Under the pieces are notes generated by a model. The model saw nothing but the letters and a program-made list of their open reading frames with translations. It did not search any database and was not told the origin of the DNA. The position numbers and the translations under genes were made by a program. Below are positions 12,509-24,312 of a stretch of DNA of 64,000 nt, piece after piece. The stretch covers positions 245,841,503-245,905,502 of the forward strand of contig NC_133661.1 in assembly GCF_037893015.1 (NCBI RefSeq). Reading direction: 5' to 3'. Source of the stretch: Macrotis lagotis (Eukaryota > Chordata > Mammalia > Peramelemorphia > Peramelidae). The number at the start of each line of letters is the position of its first letter. Positions within the stretch are counted from its first letter, which is position 1.

Positions 12509-13089
12509 GTTCTTTTCATTTATGTGGTTGAGCTTTAAAATTTTTACAGATTCTGCTCTTTTCATTGGAGGTCCTGTATTTCATTAAAGATTTATTTTGA
12601 CCTATAGGATTTAGGCTCAGTTTTATCAGGTAAACCATATTTGGCTGTAATTCTATATATTTTGCCTTCTGGAATATAGTATTCCAAGAACTTCTGTCTG
12701 TTATAGTGATGATAAATCATGTGTGATTTTTGACTATGACTCCTCAGTATTTGAATTCTTTCTTTCTATTTGAAATATTTTCCCCCTTAACATGAAAGCT
12801 TTTAATTTTGATTATAAACTTCCTAGGAACTTTCATTTTGGGAGGTGACCTGATTCCTTTTATTTTTACTTTGCCTTCTGATTTCAAAGATCTAGGTAAT
12901 TTTATGATTTCTTGAAATTTGTTGTCTAAGATCTTGTTTTGGCCATCACATTGTTAGTAAATTTTTATAATATTTTTTCCAATTTTTTTTCCCCTATGAG
13001 ATATTTTACATTTTGACTTTGTTTTTAATATATGAGTAGCTGACTTCTATTTGGCCCATTCAAATTTTCAGGGAGTTTGTTGCCTGAAA

Positions 13090-13850
13090 GGTCAGATGAT
13101 GAGGTCAGAAATCCCTTGGGTCTAAGAAGGACAGCAATGGAGGCAAATGGAATGTAATATTTATTCTTCATTTTCATAGAAGACCACAACATCAAGGAGG
13201 TGATGCCATTACAAGCACATGAATTGGATTTGAGTGAGGTGCTGTGCTAAATCACTAGCCTCACTTTCTCCTCCAGAGCCATCTGGACCCAGGGGCCAGA
13301 TATGAATCAGGAGGACTGGAGATGGCCCTGGATGCAAGGCAATCAGGGTTAAGTGACTTGCCCAAGTCACACAGCTAGTAAATGTCTGAAGTTGGATTCA
13401 AACTCCTATCCTCCTGACTTTCAAGTCAGTGCTCTATTCATGTACCATCTAGCTGCCCTGAATGGCATGTAAAGTTGTTTATTGAAGGAACTGGGCTGAG
13501 TCAGAATAGATGCCAGCAGTGGGTAGTTGGGGTGTACACTTTTTATAGAGTATGTGATATAGGAAACAGGGTGTTTTGGTTTCCATAGGGCTGAATCATC
13601 CTCCATAGAGGATTTAGATTATTTGGAAATTGAGAGTTGTTTGGAATTTCTATGTAGGTTAGGATTTGTTAGGAAATGATACCCAACTGGGCTCACCTGG
13701 GCAAGACTGAAACCCAAAATGGATCCAACATGGGCAAGATTTTGTGCCTCTTGTGCCAAACTGTTAATTCCCTTTTGGGAATTAAATCTCATTCCCCACC
13801 CCACCCCTACCCCCCATTTTTTGCACCTGACACTTTCATTTCACTTATTA
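13090..13850 (-). mobile_element. Possible solo LTR split by a SINE
   Basis: GC-mixed block interrupting L1 ORF1 at 13,090-13,159 and 13,462-13,850. On the minus strand it would run from tgtcaggtgc to about cctttca with an AATAAA signal (ttcaataaac near 13,480). No protein-coding retroviral sequence is present. Assignment rests on position, ends and the poly-A signal only. Confidence 0.35.
13160..13461 (-). mobile_element. Older tRNA-headed SINE (ggtcttcttc-tail family)
   Basis: Reverse copy of the 6,705 family: 'catagaagaccacaacatca', 'acatgaattggatttgagtg', 'ctccagagccatctggaccc', ending 'ctagctgccct'. Flanks share an imperfect duplication (aatgnnatgtaa...tttatt). Confidence 0.75.
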
Positions 13851-14004
13851 AAAAAAAATTTAACTCTTTTTTACAAAAGTTCTTGCTTCATTTCTTCTGG
13901 GAATTCTAATTGAATTTGTGCCCAGGATGGGTTTTTTATTTTTTATTTTGAGGTTTTGCCTAAATATGTTTTGAAGTCATTTTCTTTTTCTAGGGTTGTA
14001 TCTT

Positions 14005-14168
14005 TTTTATTTTATTTTATTTTAGGTTTTTGCAAGGCAAATGGGGTTAAGTGGCTTGCCCAAGGCCACACAGCTAGGTAATTATTAAGTGTCTGAGACC
14101 AGATTTGAACCCAGGTACTCCTGACTCCAGGGCCGGTGCTTTATCCACTACACCACCTAGCCACCCCT
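14005..14168 (-). mobile_element. tRNA-headed SINE, subfamily b
   Basis: Diagnostic 'gagaccagatttgaaccc' and 'gctttatccactacacc'. Nearly identical to 42,484-42,630. It lies in or beside the poly-T end of the L1 that follows. Confidence 0.92.
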
Positions 14169-15488
14169 ATTTTTTTTCTTTTAAAGATTTTATTTATTTT
14201 GAGTTTTACGGTTTTTCTCCTAATCTTGCTTCCCTCCCCTCACTCCCCACAGAAGGCCATTTGCCAGTCTTTACATTGTTTCCATGGTATATATTGATCC
14301 AATTTGAAATGTGATGAGGGAGCAATCACATCCTTAAGGAAGAAAAATAAAGTATAAGAGATAGCAAGGCTACATAATAAGATATCAGGTTTTTTTTAAA
14401 TTAAAGGTAATAGTCCTGGGTCTTTGTTCAAACTCCACAATTCTTTCTCTGGATACAGATGGTATTTTCCATCACAGCCCCAAATTGTCCCTGATTGTTG
14501 CACTGATCTAGCAAGTCCATCAAGGTTGATCATCATCCCCATGCTGCTGTTAGGGTGTTTTTCTGGTTCTGTTCATCTCACTCAGCATCAGCTCATGAAA
14601 ATCCCTCCAGGCTTCCCTGAATTCCTATCCCTCCTGGTTTCTAATAGAACAATAGTGTTCCATGACATACATATACCACAGTTTGCTAAGTCATTTCCCA
14701 ATTGAAGGACTTGATTTCCAATTCTTTGCCACCACAAATAGGGCTGCTATGAATATTTTTATACAAGTGATGTTTTTACCCTTTTTCATCATCTCAGTAG
14801 TGGTATTGTTGGATCAAAGGGTATGCACAGTTTTGTTGCCCTTTGGGCATAATTCCAAATTTCTGTCCAGAAAAGTTGGGTGAGTTCACAGCTCCACTGA
14901 CAATGTATTATTGTCCCAGATTTCCCACATCCCTTCCAACACTGATCATTGGCCTTTCTGGTCATATTGTTGAGTCTAAGAGGTGTGAGGTGGTACCTCA
15001 GAGAAGCTTTAATTTGCATTTCTTTAATAAGTAATGATTTAGAGCAATTTTTCATGACTGTGAATCACTTTGATTTCCTCATCTGTAAATTGCTTTTGCA
15101 TATCCTTTGACCATTTGTCAATTGGGAAATGGCTTGTTTTTTTTAAAAAGCTGACTCAGTTCTCTGTATATTTTAGAAATGAGTCCTTTGTCAGAAATAC
15201 TAGTTGTAAAGATTGTTTCTCACTTCTACATTTCTTTTGATCTTGGTTATAGTGATTTTGTGTGTGCAAAAGCTTTTTAATTTAATGTAAACAAAATCAT
15301 CTAGTTTGTTTTTAATGATGTTCTCCATCTCTTCCTTGGTCATAAATTGCTTCCCTTTCCATAGATCTGACAGGTAAACTATTCCTTGATCTTCAAATTT
15401 GCTTATAATGTTGTTTTTTTTATGTCTAAATCCTGTATCCATTTGGATCTTATCTTGGTATAGGGTGTGAGGTGTTGGTCTAATCTAC
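14169..15488 (-). mobile_element. 5'-truncated L1 (3' UTR and ORF2 C-terminal region)
   Basis: Complete 3' end ('cttgcttccctcccctcact', 'ggtatatattgatccaattt') through ORF2 end text ('tctgacaggtaaactattcc', 'ggtgttggtctaatcta'). Together with the adjacent SINE it is flanked by target duplication ggttgtatctt (13,994-14,004 and 15,489-15,499). Frames are broken. Confidence 0.88.
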
Positions 15489-16385
15489 GGTTGTATCTTG
15501 AGCAACCTCTTACCAAAATGACTTTTTCTTGTGGAACTCTCTTTTGGTTTGCTCATTATTCCAGCCTACTTCTTGACTTTGGACTTGATGTTAGGGTCAG
15601 GTTCTTCAGTTTCTGGAGGAAATGACTGGTCTTACCCTTCCTTTCTTGGAGTATAGTATATTGTGATGTTCTAGGGACATCTCAGGCTAGGGATCTATCT
15701 GCAAGCTTTCAGTTCTCCAAAAATAGTCTGACAAGACCAAATCTGATTATTGCTCTGACCTGGGTTTTGGTCTGGACAACAATAGAGTGTTACTGTCAAC
15801 CAGATAAGAAGTTTTGCTGTTTCAGCATTACAGAATGTCTGATTCCCCTTTGGTCTGGAATTCCTGCTTTAGGTATTCCTCTTCAAGCTTCAGATGGGGC
15901 TGTAGGTTGGAATTGATACCCACTCTGCTTCTGAGTGTGAGTCACATTGCTGTTGCTGAATTCTTAAACTTGATTCTCACCCAGTATATTCTAGAGCCTG
16001 AGACTGCTGGGGATGGGGACTGTGGGCTGCTGCAGGCACAAGTTCTCTTGTCACTTCACTCTGAATCTGTGACAAGGAACTGAGAAGAGGCTAACAAAAT
16101 TGCCAGTTTGCACCCATCCCTATTGTGATGCCCTGGTATGGGTCTAGGACCCCTTCTTGCCATGGTTCACAGCTTTTCCTAGGTGCTCTGAGAACTTCCC
16201 CCTTTCCCCAATCCCACCCTCACCACATTCTCTCATTCTGTGTGCTCTGTACCAGACCCGATACCCAGAATCCTCAGACTTCTTTGTCTGTGCCTAAGGC
16301 CTGACCTGCAAAATGCTCACTGTTTCTTGCTACTTTGCAATCTTGTTTCTGACCCTAAATATCTCTTTGTAAAAGCTAATTCATG

Positions 16386-16924
16386 TAAATTGGTTAAATG
16401 ACATTTGGGTAAGATTCACTATTTTAGCCAATGATATAGGGCAAGATGCTAACTCTAACTGATGCTTGGTATTGGAGAGAACATACCAGAATGGGAGTTT
16501 GAGCAAAAAATAATTTTTTTTAAATCCCCTAACTCCTCCTTAGGGCTCTTCCTAGAATCCTGAGGGGAAGATATAGATAGTTGCCCTCCTGAAATTTGAC
16601 CTATTTTTCCACATGTGGGTTGGGAAAGTGAAAGTGAATATTCAATCAGTACTATAAGGGTAGGATCAAAAAGCTTAGTGAAATTCTGTGACTTCATTCT
16701 GTGTTCTGTGAAGTTTCTACATGGGAAGAGAAAAATGTACAGATGGCACCAGGGGACCCAGGGTCAGGTATTACTGAGACCAAATCATTGGGAATGAGAT
16801 ATCCCCAACATATCAGGTTATTCTGTAGGTTCAGAGTAACTGAACTACTGGCTCTTCTTTAGTTTTGTTCTCCTGTCTAGGTTTATTCCACTGTATGCTT
16901 TATGTGTATTGCTAAATATTAAAA
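16386..16924. other. Unassigned block between old L1 5' UTR and the HAL1-like element
   Basis: No clear repeat match. It interrupts the old L1 5' UTR, so it is probably itself an insertion (an LTR remnant is possible). Confidence 0.3.
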
Positions 16925-17655
16925 CTGAGTCCCCAAGGGCAGAGCCAAGATGGTGTCTTAGGCACTCTCTCATAAAACTTATAAGCTAAGGACTCTAACT
17001 AAATTTTCAAGAGACAGAATCCATAGAGGGACCCAATGAGGCAGTTCTCCTACTCAAGGTAACCTGGAAAAGAGCAGAAAGCTCTGCTCCCTGGGGTTGG
17101 AGAGGTGGCCAGCCAGAGGGGTGGCCTGCCAGAGTGAAAGAACTTCAGCCTCCCAGAGGCAGCCCCAGGGTGCTGGAAGCCTGGGCTCATAGCAGCGGGG
17201 GAGTTTCCTGACCTATGCCCAGGGAGCACCGGGCACAAATTGGGGGAACAGTGGGGGACCTCTGCCAGAGGGAGCATGTGAAGCCCAGCCCTCAGGGCAC
17301 ACAGCTAGCAGCCTAGTTCCAGGAAACAGAAGCAGGTGGAGCTGGTAAGCAGGAGCCCCCAGGGCATGAGCCCATTGAACCCAGGGAGGGCAGTAAAGAG
17401 AGAGAGACTGCAGAGCTCTGTCCTCTGCCCCTGGAACAGGACTCTGGGGCTCTGACCACATTCAGATCCTGATCCCAGTCTAGACCCCCCATAGGACAGC
17501 AGGGCCTTCCTCCACCTCAGCCCCGTGGCAGAGGGGGGGCACATATGGTCATTCACAAACCTGGAGAGAGGGCAGAACCTCACACACTGAGACCTTTGTG
17601 TGGGAGTGTCCCAAAAGCTCATGAAGCACCACAAAACCAGGCTCAGGCTGGGAAA

Positions 17656-18744
17656 ATGAGCAAGCAGAGAAACAAGAGGAACACTATTGAGAAATATTTT
17701 GCATATGAGCCCAAGAAGGATCAAAATACTCAGTCTGAAGATGAGGAAGCACAAGCTCCTGCATCTAAAGACTCCAAGAGAAACAGAAATTGGGCTCAGG
17801 CTATGATAGAGCTCAAAAAGGACTTTGAAAATCAAATGAGGGAGTTAGAAGAAAAACTTGGAAAAGAAATGAGAGAGATGCAGGAAAAACATGAAAATGA
17901 AGTCAGCAGCCTAGTCAAGGAAATCCAAAAAAATGCTGAAGAAAATAGCATGCTAAAAACCAGCTTAGGTCAAATGGATAAAACAGTTCAAAAAGTTATT
18001 GAGGAGAAGAATCCTTTAAAAAGCAATATTGGTCAGATGGAAAAAGAGATAAGAAAACTCTCTGAGGAGAACAAATCCTTAAAGAATATAACTCAGTGAG
18101 ATTGATGAATTTACAAGAAACCAGGACTCAATACTTCAAAACCAAAAAAATGAAAAATTAGAAGAAAATGTGAAACATCTCATTGAAAAAACAACTGATA
18201 TGGAAAACAGACTTAGGAAAGATAATTTAAAAATTATTGGAATATCTGAAAGTCATGATCAGGAAAAGAGCCTTGACATCATTTTCAAAGAATTACTACA
18301 GGAAAATTGACCTGATATTCTAGAAGCAGAGGGCAAAATAGAAATGGAGAGAAAATCCACCGATTCCCCGCCCCCCGAGAAAGAGATTCCAAAAAACCAA
18401 CCCCTAGGAATATCATAGCCAAATTCCAGAACTCCCAAGTCAAAGAGAAAATATTACAAGCAGACAGAAGGACACAGTTCAAATATTGTGGAGCTGCAGT
18501 CAGGATCACACAGGACTTGGAAGCAACCACATTGGAAGTTCATAGGGCTTGGAATATAATATACCAGAAGGCAAAAGAGCTTAGAATGCAGCCAAGAATG
18601 AACTACCCAGCAAGGCTGAATGTCCTCTTCCAGGGAAAAAGATGGACTTTCAATGAACCAGGGGAATTTCAAATGTTCCTGTTGGAATGGCCAGAGCTGA
18701 ACAGAAGATTTGATCTTCAGATACAGGACTCAGGTGAAGCATAG
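17656..18744 (+). pseudogene. L1-type ORF1 of the HAL1-like element, inactivated
   Basis: Related to L1 ORF1p, a trimeric RNA chaperone. From the ATG at 17,656: basic N-terminus (MSKQRNKRNTIEKYF), acidic linker, then a long coiled coil (repeats such as SLGQMDKTVQKV and NIGQMEKEIRKL). The frame breaks near 18,097 after KNITQ; RRM-like text continues in another frame (NLKIIGISESHDQEKSLDII) to a stop near 18,308. C-terminal-domain text (RMNYPARLNVLFQGKRWTF, PELNRRFDLQ) runs to TAG at 18,742. At least two frame breaks and a stop make it non-functional; domain order is otherwise complete. Confidence 0.8.
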
Positions 18745-19257
18745 AGATTGGAGAAGAGGGGGAAAATATGAGGGACTTAATGATGGTGAACTGCATGTAT
18801 TCCTGCATAGAAAAATGATACTGATAATACTTATATGAACCTTCTCAGTTAATAGAGCAGGTAGAGGGAGCTTTTATAGTTGAAGCACAGGAGAAAGCTG
18901 AATTTGAAGATAAAATATGGTGTAAAAAATGGAGTCAATAGAAAAAAGAGAAATGTAATGGGAGAAAGAAAAAGGAGAGGGGGAATAGGCCAAGATATTT
19001 CATATAATAAGATTTTTCTTTTTTCCAATGAGCTACTGCAATGATATGGAAGGGGGGAAGACAAGGGGGAATGAGGGAATCTTTGCTCTCTTCAGAGGTG
19101 GTTAGGAGAAGAAACAGCATATATACTCAATGGGGTATAGGCATCTGGAGTAAGAAGGAGAGGGGAGCAGGGGGAAGGGGTGGGGATGTGAATAAAGGAG
19201 GACAGGATGGACCATGGGGGGAGAGTGGTCAGATATAACACATTTTCTTTTTTACTT

Positions 19258-19376
19258 CTTGCAAGGGGCTGGGATTGGAAGGCCTGGTGGATGCTGGGCC
19301 TAAGGGGTGGTATGGGGGCTCAGGGCCTTTTGGCCCCAGAGCCAGGGATCTGTCTGCTGCACCACTCAGCTACCCT
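19258..19376 (-). repeat. SINE-derived module 1 in the HAL1-like 3' region
   Basis: Very diverged, G-enriched match to the reverse SINE: ends 'tctgtctgctgcaccactc' and 'agctaccct' against the usual 'tctatccactgcgccacct' and 'agctgcccc'. Confidence 0.45.
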
Positions 19377-19565
19377 ACAGCAGAGTCAGAGTGAAAGGAG
19401 AGAGAAAATATAGTACATGGTAGTGGAGAAATACAAAAGGAGGGAGTTGCGATCAGCAATGGCAACAGTCGAAAAAATATGGAAGTCACTTTTGTGATGG
19501 ACTTATCATAAAGAATGTGATCCACCCGTGACAGAGTTGTTGGTGTTGCAAGAAAGACTCAAGCA

Positions 19566-19566
<1 letters not shown>

Positions 19567-19620
<54 letters not shown>
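19567..19620. repeat. (TTA)n microsatellite
   Basis: About 18 TTA units inside the HAL1-like 3' region. Confidence 0.97.
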
Positions 19621-19621
<1 letters not shown>

Positions 19622-19622
19622 G

Positions 19623-19757
19623 GGGGGTGCAGGGCAAATGGGGCTGGGTGGCCTGCCTGGGGCCACATAGCAGGGTGATCGTTGGGTGTTTGAGGCTGGA
19701 TTTGGACCCAGGTGCTCCTGGCTCAAGGGCCAATGCTCTGTCCACCACCCAGCCACC
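19623..19757 (-). repeat. SINE-derived module 2, A-to-G enriched
   Basis: Aligns along its length with the reverse SINE, but runs such as taattattaagtgt read tgatcgttgggtgt and ggttaagtgg reads ggctgggtgg. Confidence 0.75.
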
Positions 19758-19810
19758 CCTACTATTATTACTATTTTATTTTATTTTGGGTCTTTTTTTT
19801 TATTTTGGTT

Positions 19811-19947
19811 TTTGCAGGGCAGTAGGGTTCGGTTGGCTTGCATGTCACACAGCTGGGTGATTGTTGGGTGTACAGGGCCGGATGTGGGCTCAGGTGCTCA
19901 TGGCTCCAGGGCTGGTGCTCCATCCATTGCGCCACCTAGCCATACCT
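19811..19947 (-). repeat. SINE-derived module 3, A-to-G enriched
   Basis: Reverse SINE match from 'tttttgcagggcagtagggt' to 'cgccacctagccatac'; taattattaagtgt reads tgattgttgggtgt and ttgaactcag reads tgtgggctcag. Confidence 0.8.
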
Positions 19948-20814
19948 ACAATTATTGCTATCATTTTTTTAAATATTAATTTTTTCTCTCCCCTTTACTT
20001 TATCGCTCAAGCAAGTCTATATTTATGGGGGAGGGGGTATTTCATTTACTCTTAAACAAGAATATTTTATTAATGTATAAAAAACATTATTTGTAAAAAA
20101 TGAGAACAAATATTAAATAAAAAAGTGGCTAAAGTGTTTAAAAAAAAACCTGAGTCCCCAATCTGTTTTTGGATTCAAAGCCCCACAGCTATGCTTCTGG
20201 AACTTTTCCCTTGGTCCTTACAAAAGTAGGAGCCTCTGTTCCCTTACAATTCTATACTGAACATGATTTATTCTCTCTTTCCTGAAACTGTAACCCGAAA
20301 CTGGGTAATGGGTGACAGACAGGTCAAGTGCCTTCTGGTTCTGCTCAAAGAACAGAGGACCTCTGGAATTTTTTCCTTCCCAGGCGTGACATCTCTTTAT
20401 TGTCCCTGAGTGCTACGCTTCTATTGCTGCCACAACCCACTGCAGCTTCTACCTGCTGCCACCCTGCTCCTGGTTAGCCCCCCACCCCACCCCCCCTACT
20501 GTCCAAAGATCTTTCTCTCTTCTTAAGTTGACTTCGGCTGGAAAAATGACTCACTGTGACTTTTCCTTTGGCTTTCCTGATTAGAATTCATTCTGGTATG
20601 CTTTAAAGGTCATTGTGGAGGGGCATGTGAAGGAGCTTAGGCAAAATTCATACCTCTAAGGTATCTAAGTTAATATGTTACAGAGCAGTTGTGAGGAATT
20701 CCTCCCACGAGATGAAGTCATTTATAGTTAAAACGAACCTTACAACTTTACTACCCACTCACACTTGAATGGCCTACCACCTGACATCTAGCCTTATCAT
20801 GATCAAGGTCATCA

Positions 20815-20873
20815 GCTAGGCAGTTAGGTAACAAACGTTTAGTGTTTACTATGTACCCAGCACCGGGAGATAT

Positions 20874-20938
<65 letters not shown>

Positions 20939-21420
20939 AAAGCAAAAGCAGTCTCTGCACCCAAGGAGCTCACACTTTAATGAGGGAACAATTTGAAAAG
21001 AACTATGTCTTTACAAGATAAATACAGACTGGTTGGAAGGTAGTTGGGAGGTGACTAGGAAGAAGTTAAGGTAGAGGTGAGAGGAAAGGGTATTTTAGGT
21101 AAGGGGGGGGAAAGCATGTGCAAAAAGCACAAAATGGGCAGATAGTATACTCACTTGTGTGAGGGACAGTGAGTAAACCAGAGCTGGTAGTTTACAGTTC
21201 ACTGAGGATAAGAAGGGTAAGAAGACTGGGAAGGTAGGAAGAAGCCAGGTTAGGGTGCTTTAAAAGTCAAATAGAAGAGTTTCTATATGACTCTGGAGAT
21301 AGCAGGGAACCACTGGAGTTTGTTGGAGGAATCAACACTATCCAAGTTGACTGAAGTGGAGACAAATTTTAGGTAGACATATCAATTACAAAGGTATTCC
21401 CATAGTTTGGGTTTTAGTCA
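20815..21420 (+). mobile_element. Interspersed repeat family R, copy 1
   Basis: Signature 'tttactatgtacccagcac', 'acccaaggagctcacacttt', 'aagaagactgggaaggtagg', 'agggaaccactggagtttgt'. Class not determined from sequence. Broken by (TA)n at 20,886-20,933. 20,646-20,814 unassigned. Confidence 0.65.
20886..20933. repeat. (TA)n microsatellite
   Basis: About 24 TA units inside family R copy 1. Confidence 0.97.
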
Positions 21421-21639
21421 TGAAATCCAACAAATTTTTCTTATATCTTTGCATTAATTCTTTATTTGAATTGGAAATTAGCAGCATCTCCTTCTTGATG
21501 TGCCTATCCCTTGGATTCTCTGATATTTTGATTCTCCTATTTTTTTGTTCTTTCCTTTGAAGTTTGTCTTCCTACTCTTCACTTTCTAAATTGGAGGGTT
21601 TCCCAGTTCTCACTTATTGAACTGCTTTCCCCTTCTCTA

Positions 21640-22790
21640 AATACTTTCTTTCATGGAGGTCTCACCTGTTCCTATGGTTTTTTATTTTTTTAATTATTTA
21701 TTTATTTAAGGCAATGGGGTTAAGTGATTTGTCCAAGGTCATACAGCTAGGCAATTATCAAGTATCTGAGGCTGGATTTGAATTCAGGGCCTCCTGACTC
21801 TAGGACTGATGCTTTATGCACTATGCTATCTAGTTGCCCCAGGTTCCTATATTTTCAATGATTATTTTATGCAGATAACTTTCAAATCCAGATATCCTGT
21901 GCTAAACTTTCCTGTGAGTACTGTTCTCAAACTTTCAGCTTTCTGCTTAATATCACCTGAATATTTTACAGGTACCTCAAATGCAACCTATGCAAAATAT
22001 AATTCACCTCCCACCCCAAATATACCCTTTCTCTCAACTTTCCAGTTTCTCTTGATTACAGTATCATTCTCTGAGTCAACCAGGCTTGAAACCCCAGTGT
22101 CATCATTAAGCTTCCCTCTCTCTTACCCTCTGCACCTAATCAGTTGAAAAACCTATTTATTATATCCCTGAAATCTCTTACATCTGATCCTTTTTTTCTT
22201 ACTCTCATTCCCACCACCTTAGTTCAGTTGCCCTTGTCTCCTGTTGCTTCCTACCTGATACATTCTTCTCTTAGCAACCAATTTTCCTAAAGTATAATTT
22301 CAATCACATCATTTCACTGTCACAAACCTTTGGTGGTTCCCTGTTAAATAAAGAATAAAATATAAGCTACTTGTTTTTGCTCTCAATGAGATCAATCTGC
22401 CTTACTAGGTTTATTTCATATTACTCTAAACTCATTCTAAGTTTTGACCAAATAATTGCTTCTCCTGCCTCCTATACTTATTGCATATTCTAATCTTTGT
22501 CCTGGGATTCCATTTCTACTTGTTGAAATCCTTCTCTTTGTTCAAGGCCTAGCTTAGATACCACTAATTCATGAAGCTTTCCTTGATCCTTTCCTGCCAA
22601 ATCTGTCATGCTTGTCCATTTCTTATACTATTTCTTCATCTATATTACATTTTTTTTGTGTAGTTGATTGCCTACTATTTTGTAAACATCCTGAGAAAAA
22701 GAATGGTATCAGTTTTTATCTTTATAGTCTCTGTATCTAGCACAATACTCCCCTTGAATTAATGAGGGCTTCAGGAAAGCTTTAAAAACT
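21640..22790 (+). mobile_element. L2 LINE 3' half, split by a SINE
   Basis: Text in L2 order: 'tatgcagataactttcaaatc', 'caggcttgaaaccccagtgt', 'atttcactgtcacaaacctt', 'gttcaaggcctagcttagat', 'atgaagctttccttgatcct'. The upstream 21,421-21,639 may belong to it. No intact frame. Confidence 0.65.
21676..21840 (-). mobile_element. tRNA-headed SINE
   Basis: Older diverged copy ending 'tatctagttgcccc', flanked by duplicated gttcctat. Confidence 0.88.
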
Positions 22791-23750
22791 TAAAGTCTTT
22801 TTCAAATCTATGTATCTTTAAGCGCCATTGCAACAAATGGACACTTGATTATTTGCTACCTTGGATAATTATTTTAACTTATTGTTAGTTTCTTCAATAA
22901 CATTCCACAAATGTTTACTAAGTTTCCACTATGAGTTGTTAGAGATACAATGTCTAACTAAGACACAGAGTTTATAGTCTAATAGATTCTTAAGAACTAT
23001 ATATTTCATTTATCTTTCATAGGCAGAAGATCAATGTCTACTGTTTTGTTTATAGGGGAAAATTACTAAATAGAATGATGTATGGCCCCAAAATCTTCTT
23101 CAACAAGGAGCTTTCTATGCACATATTAAGATCACACAAGATTCCTTGATAGATTTAACCATAGAAATAACTGTGTTAACAGCAGGTTGATAATCTTTAG
23201 CAAGACTTTTATAAAACAGGGAGGCATATTTGTCAAGGTTGATTACAGGTTTCATGAAACATATTCTGCACAGTATTGAAATAGAAAAAAGATTCCCCCC
23301 AAATAGTGATTTCCATAGGTGCTCTTATTTGTGAATAAAATTTTGCTGATTTCATAAAGTCCTAGAATCCTAAGGGAGCTCAACCTAGTAATCCACAGAG
23401 GAAAAATCTAATGGATTAAAAAGAAGTATATTTTTCAGATTAAGAAATCTGGTTTAATGAACAATTGAATAAGGCCATTAGTAAACAGGCTCTCCAGATG
23501 AACAAAGAACTGGACATAGAGTCGATGAACTCAGGCTGCTCCCATATATAAAGAGCTTTCTCCAACATCAATGTGGCTGGAAATCATGGAATATGTTTTC
23601 TAAAAAAAAATCACAAATCTAAACAATTTACATTAACAAAAGGAAGAACAGATCAATGAATTAGGCATGAGACAAACCAAAAAAATATGAAAACAAAATT
23701 TTTAAAACACCAAAATAAAAAATCCTGAAAGTTAAAGTTATTAACAAAAC

Positions 23751-23752
<2 letters not shown>
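22791..23752. other. Unassigned AT-rich sequence
   Basis: No repeat or open frame recognised with confidence; parts of the A-rich end may be decayed L1. Confidence 0.35.

Positions 23753-23819
<67 letters not shown>
23753..23819. repeat. (AG)n microsatellite
   Basis: About 33 AG units. Confidence 0.98.
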
Positions 23820-23822
<3 letters not shown>

Positions 23823-24031
23823 CCAATACAACCTGGCAGATTGGGAGAGATAGGGAAACCAAACCATATATAACAGGGAAAAAGGCAAATCTACAAAAAA
23901 TAAAGAGGAACTGAATGAATGACTGAATGATCATTTGCTTACTAAGTGCTTACTAAGTTCCAAGCACTGTGTTAAATTCATGAAGATGGAAAGACTCAGG
24001 ACAGTCCCTTCTTTAAAGTAGCTAATACTCT

Positions 24032-24304
24032 TTTTTAGAAAGATTTGATTTGTTTTACAATTCACCCCATTCTTGCTTCCCTCCCCCCACCCACCCCCAC
24101 ACAGAAGGTATTCTATTAGTCTTTACATTGGTTCCATGTTATACATTGATCTCAGTTGAATGTGATGACAGAGAAATCATATCCTTAAAGAAGAAAAATA
24201 AAGTATGAGATAGTAAAATGACATAATAAGATAATGGGTTTTTTCCTAATTTGAAGGTAATAGTCTTTGGTTTTTGTTCAAAGTCCATAATTCTTTCTTT
24301 GGAA
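24032..24304 (-). mobile_element. L1 3' end (5'-truncated)
   Basis: 3' UTR text ('cttgcttccctccccccacc', 'ttctttctttgg'), flanked by aatactct plus T-run at 24,024 and 24,305. Confidence 0.85.
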
Positions 24305-24312
24305 AATACTCT

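Larger units (their letters stand above)
16936..20149 (+). mobile_element. HAL1-like retroelement (L1 ORF1 without ORF2), complete with TSDs
   Basis: Starts agggcagagccaagatggtg, an L1-type 5' end, then a GC-rich 5' UTR, an ORF1 relic (17,656-18,744), a purine-rich 3' region with three SINE-like modules and a TTA microsatellite, and an A-rich tail. Target duplication ctgagtcccca occurs exactly at 16,925-16,935 and 20,150-20,160. No endonuclease or reverse-transcriptase text occurs inside, so it would need L1 enzymes in trans. Confidence 0.85.
11945..20645 (-). mobile_element. Old L1 5' half (inter-ORF region, ORF1, 5' UTR), broken by five or more insertions
   Basis: Segments in reverse order at 11,945-12,356 (inter-ORF), 12,509-13,085 and 13,855-14,004 (ORF1: 'ccttctggaatatagtattc', 'gagatattttacattttgac'), 15,489-16,385 and 20,161-20,645 (GC-richer 5' UTR). 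Order and strand are consistent with one element whose 5' end lies near 20,645. Intervening blocks are SINEs, an LTR-like piece, an L1 3' end and a HAL1-like element. ORF1 is heavily mutated. Confidence 0.65.

Noticed and set aside
17305-17835. Minus-strand 176-codon open frame
   Set aside because: Antisense of the HAL1-like 5' UTR and ORF1; no independent support.
23653-23934. Open frames with Ser-Leu repeats
   Set aside because: Translation of the (AG)n microsatellite.
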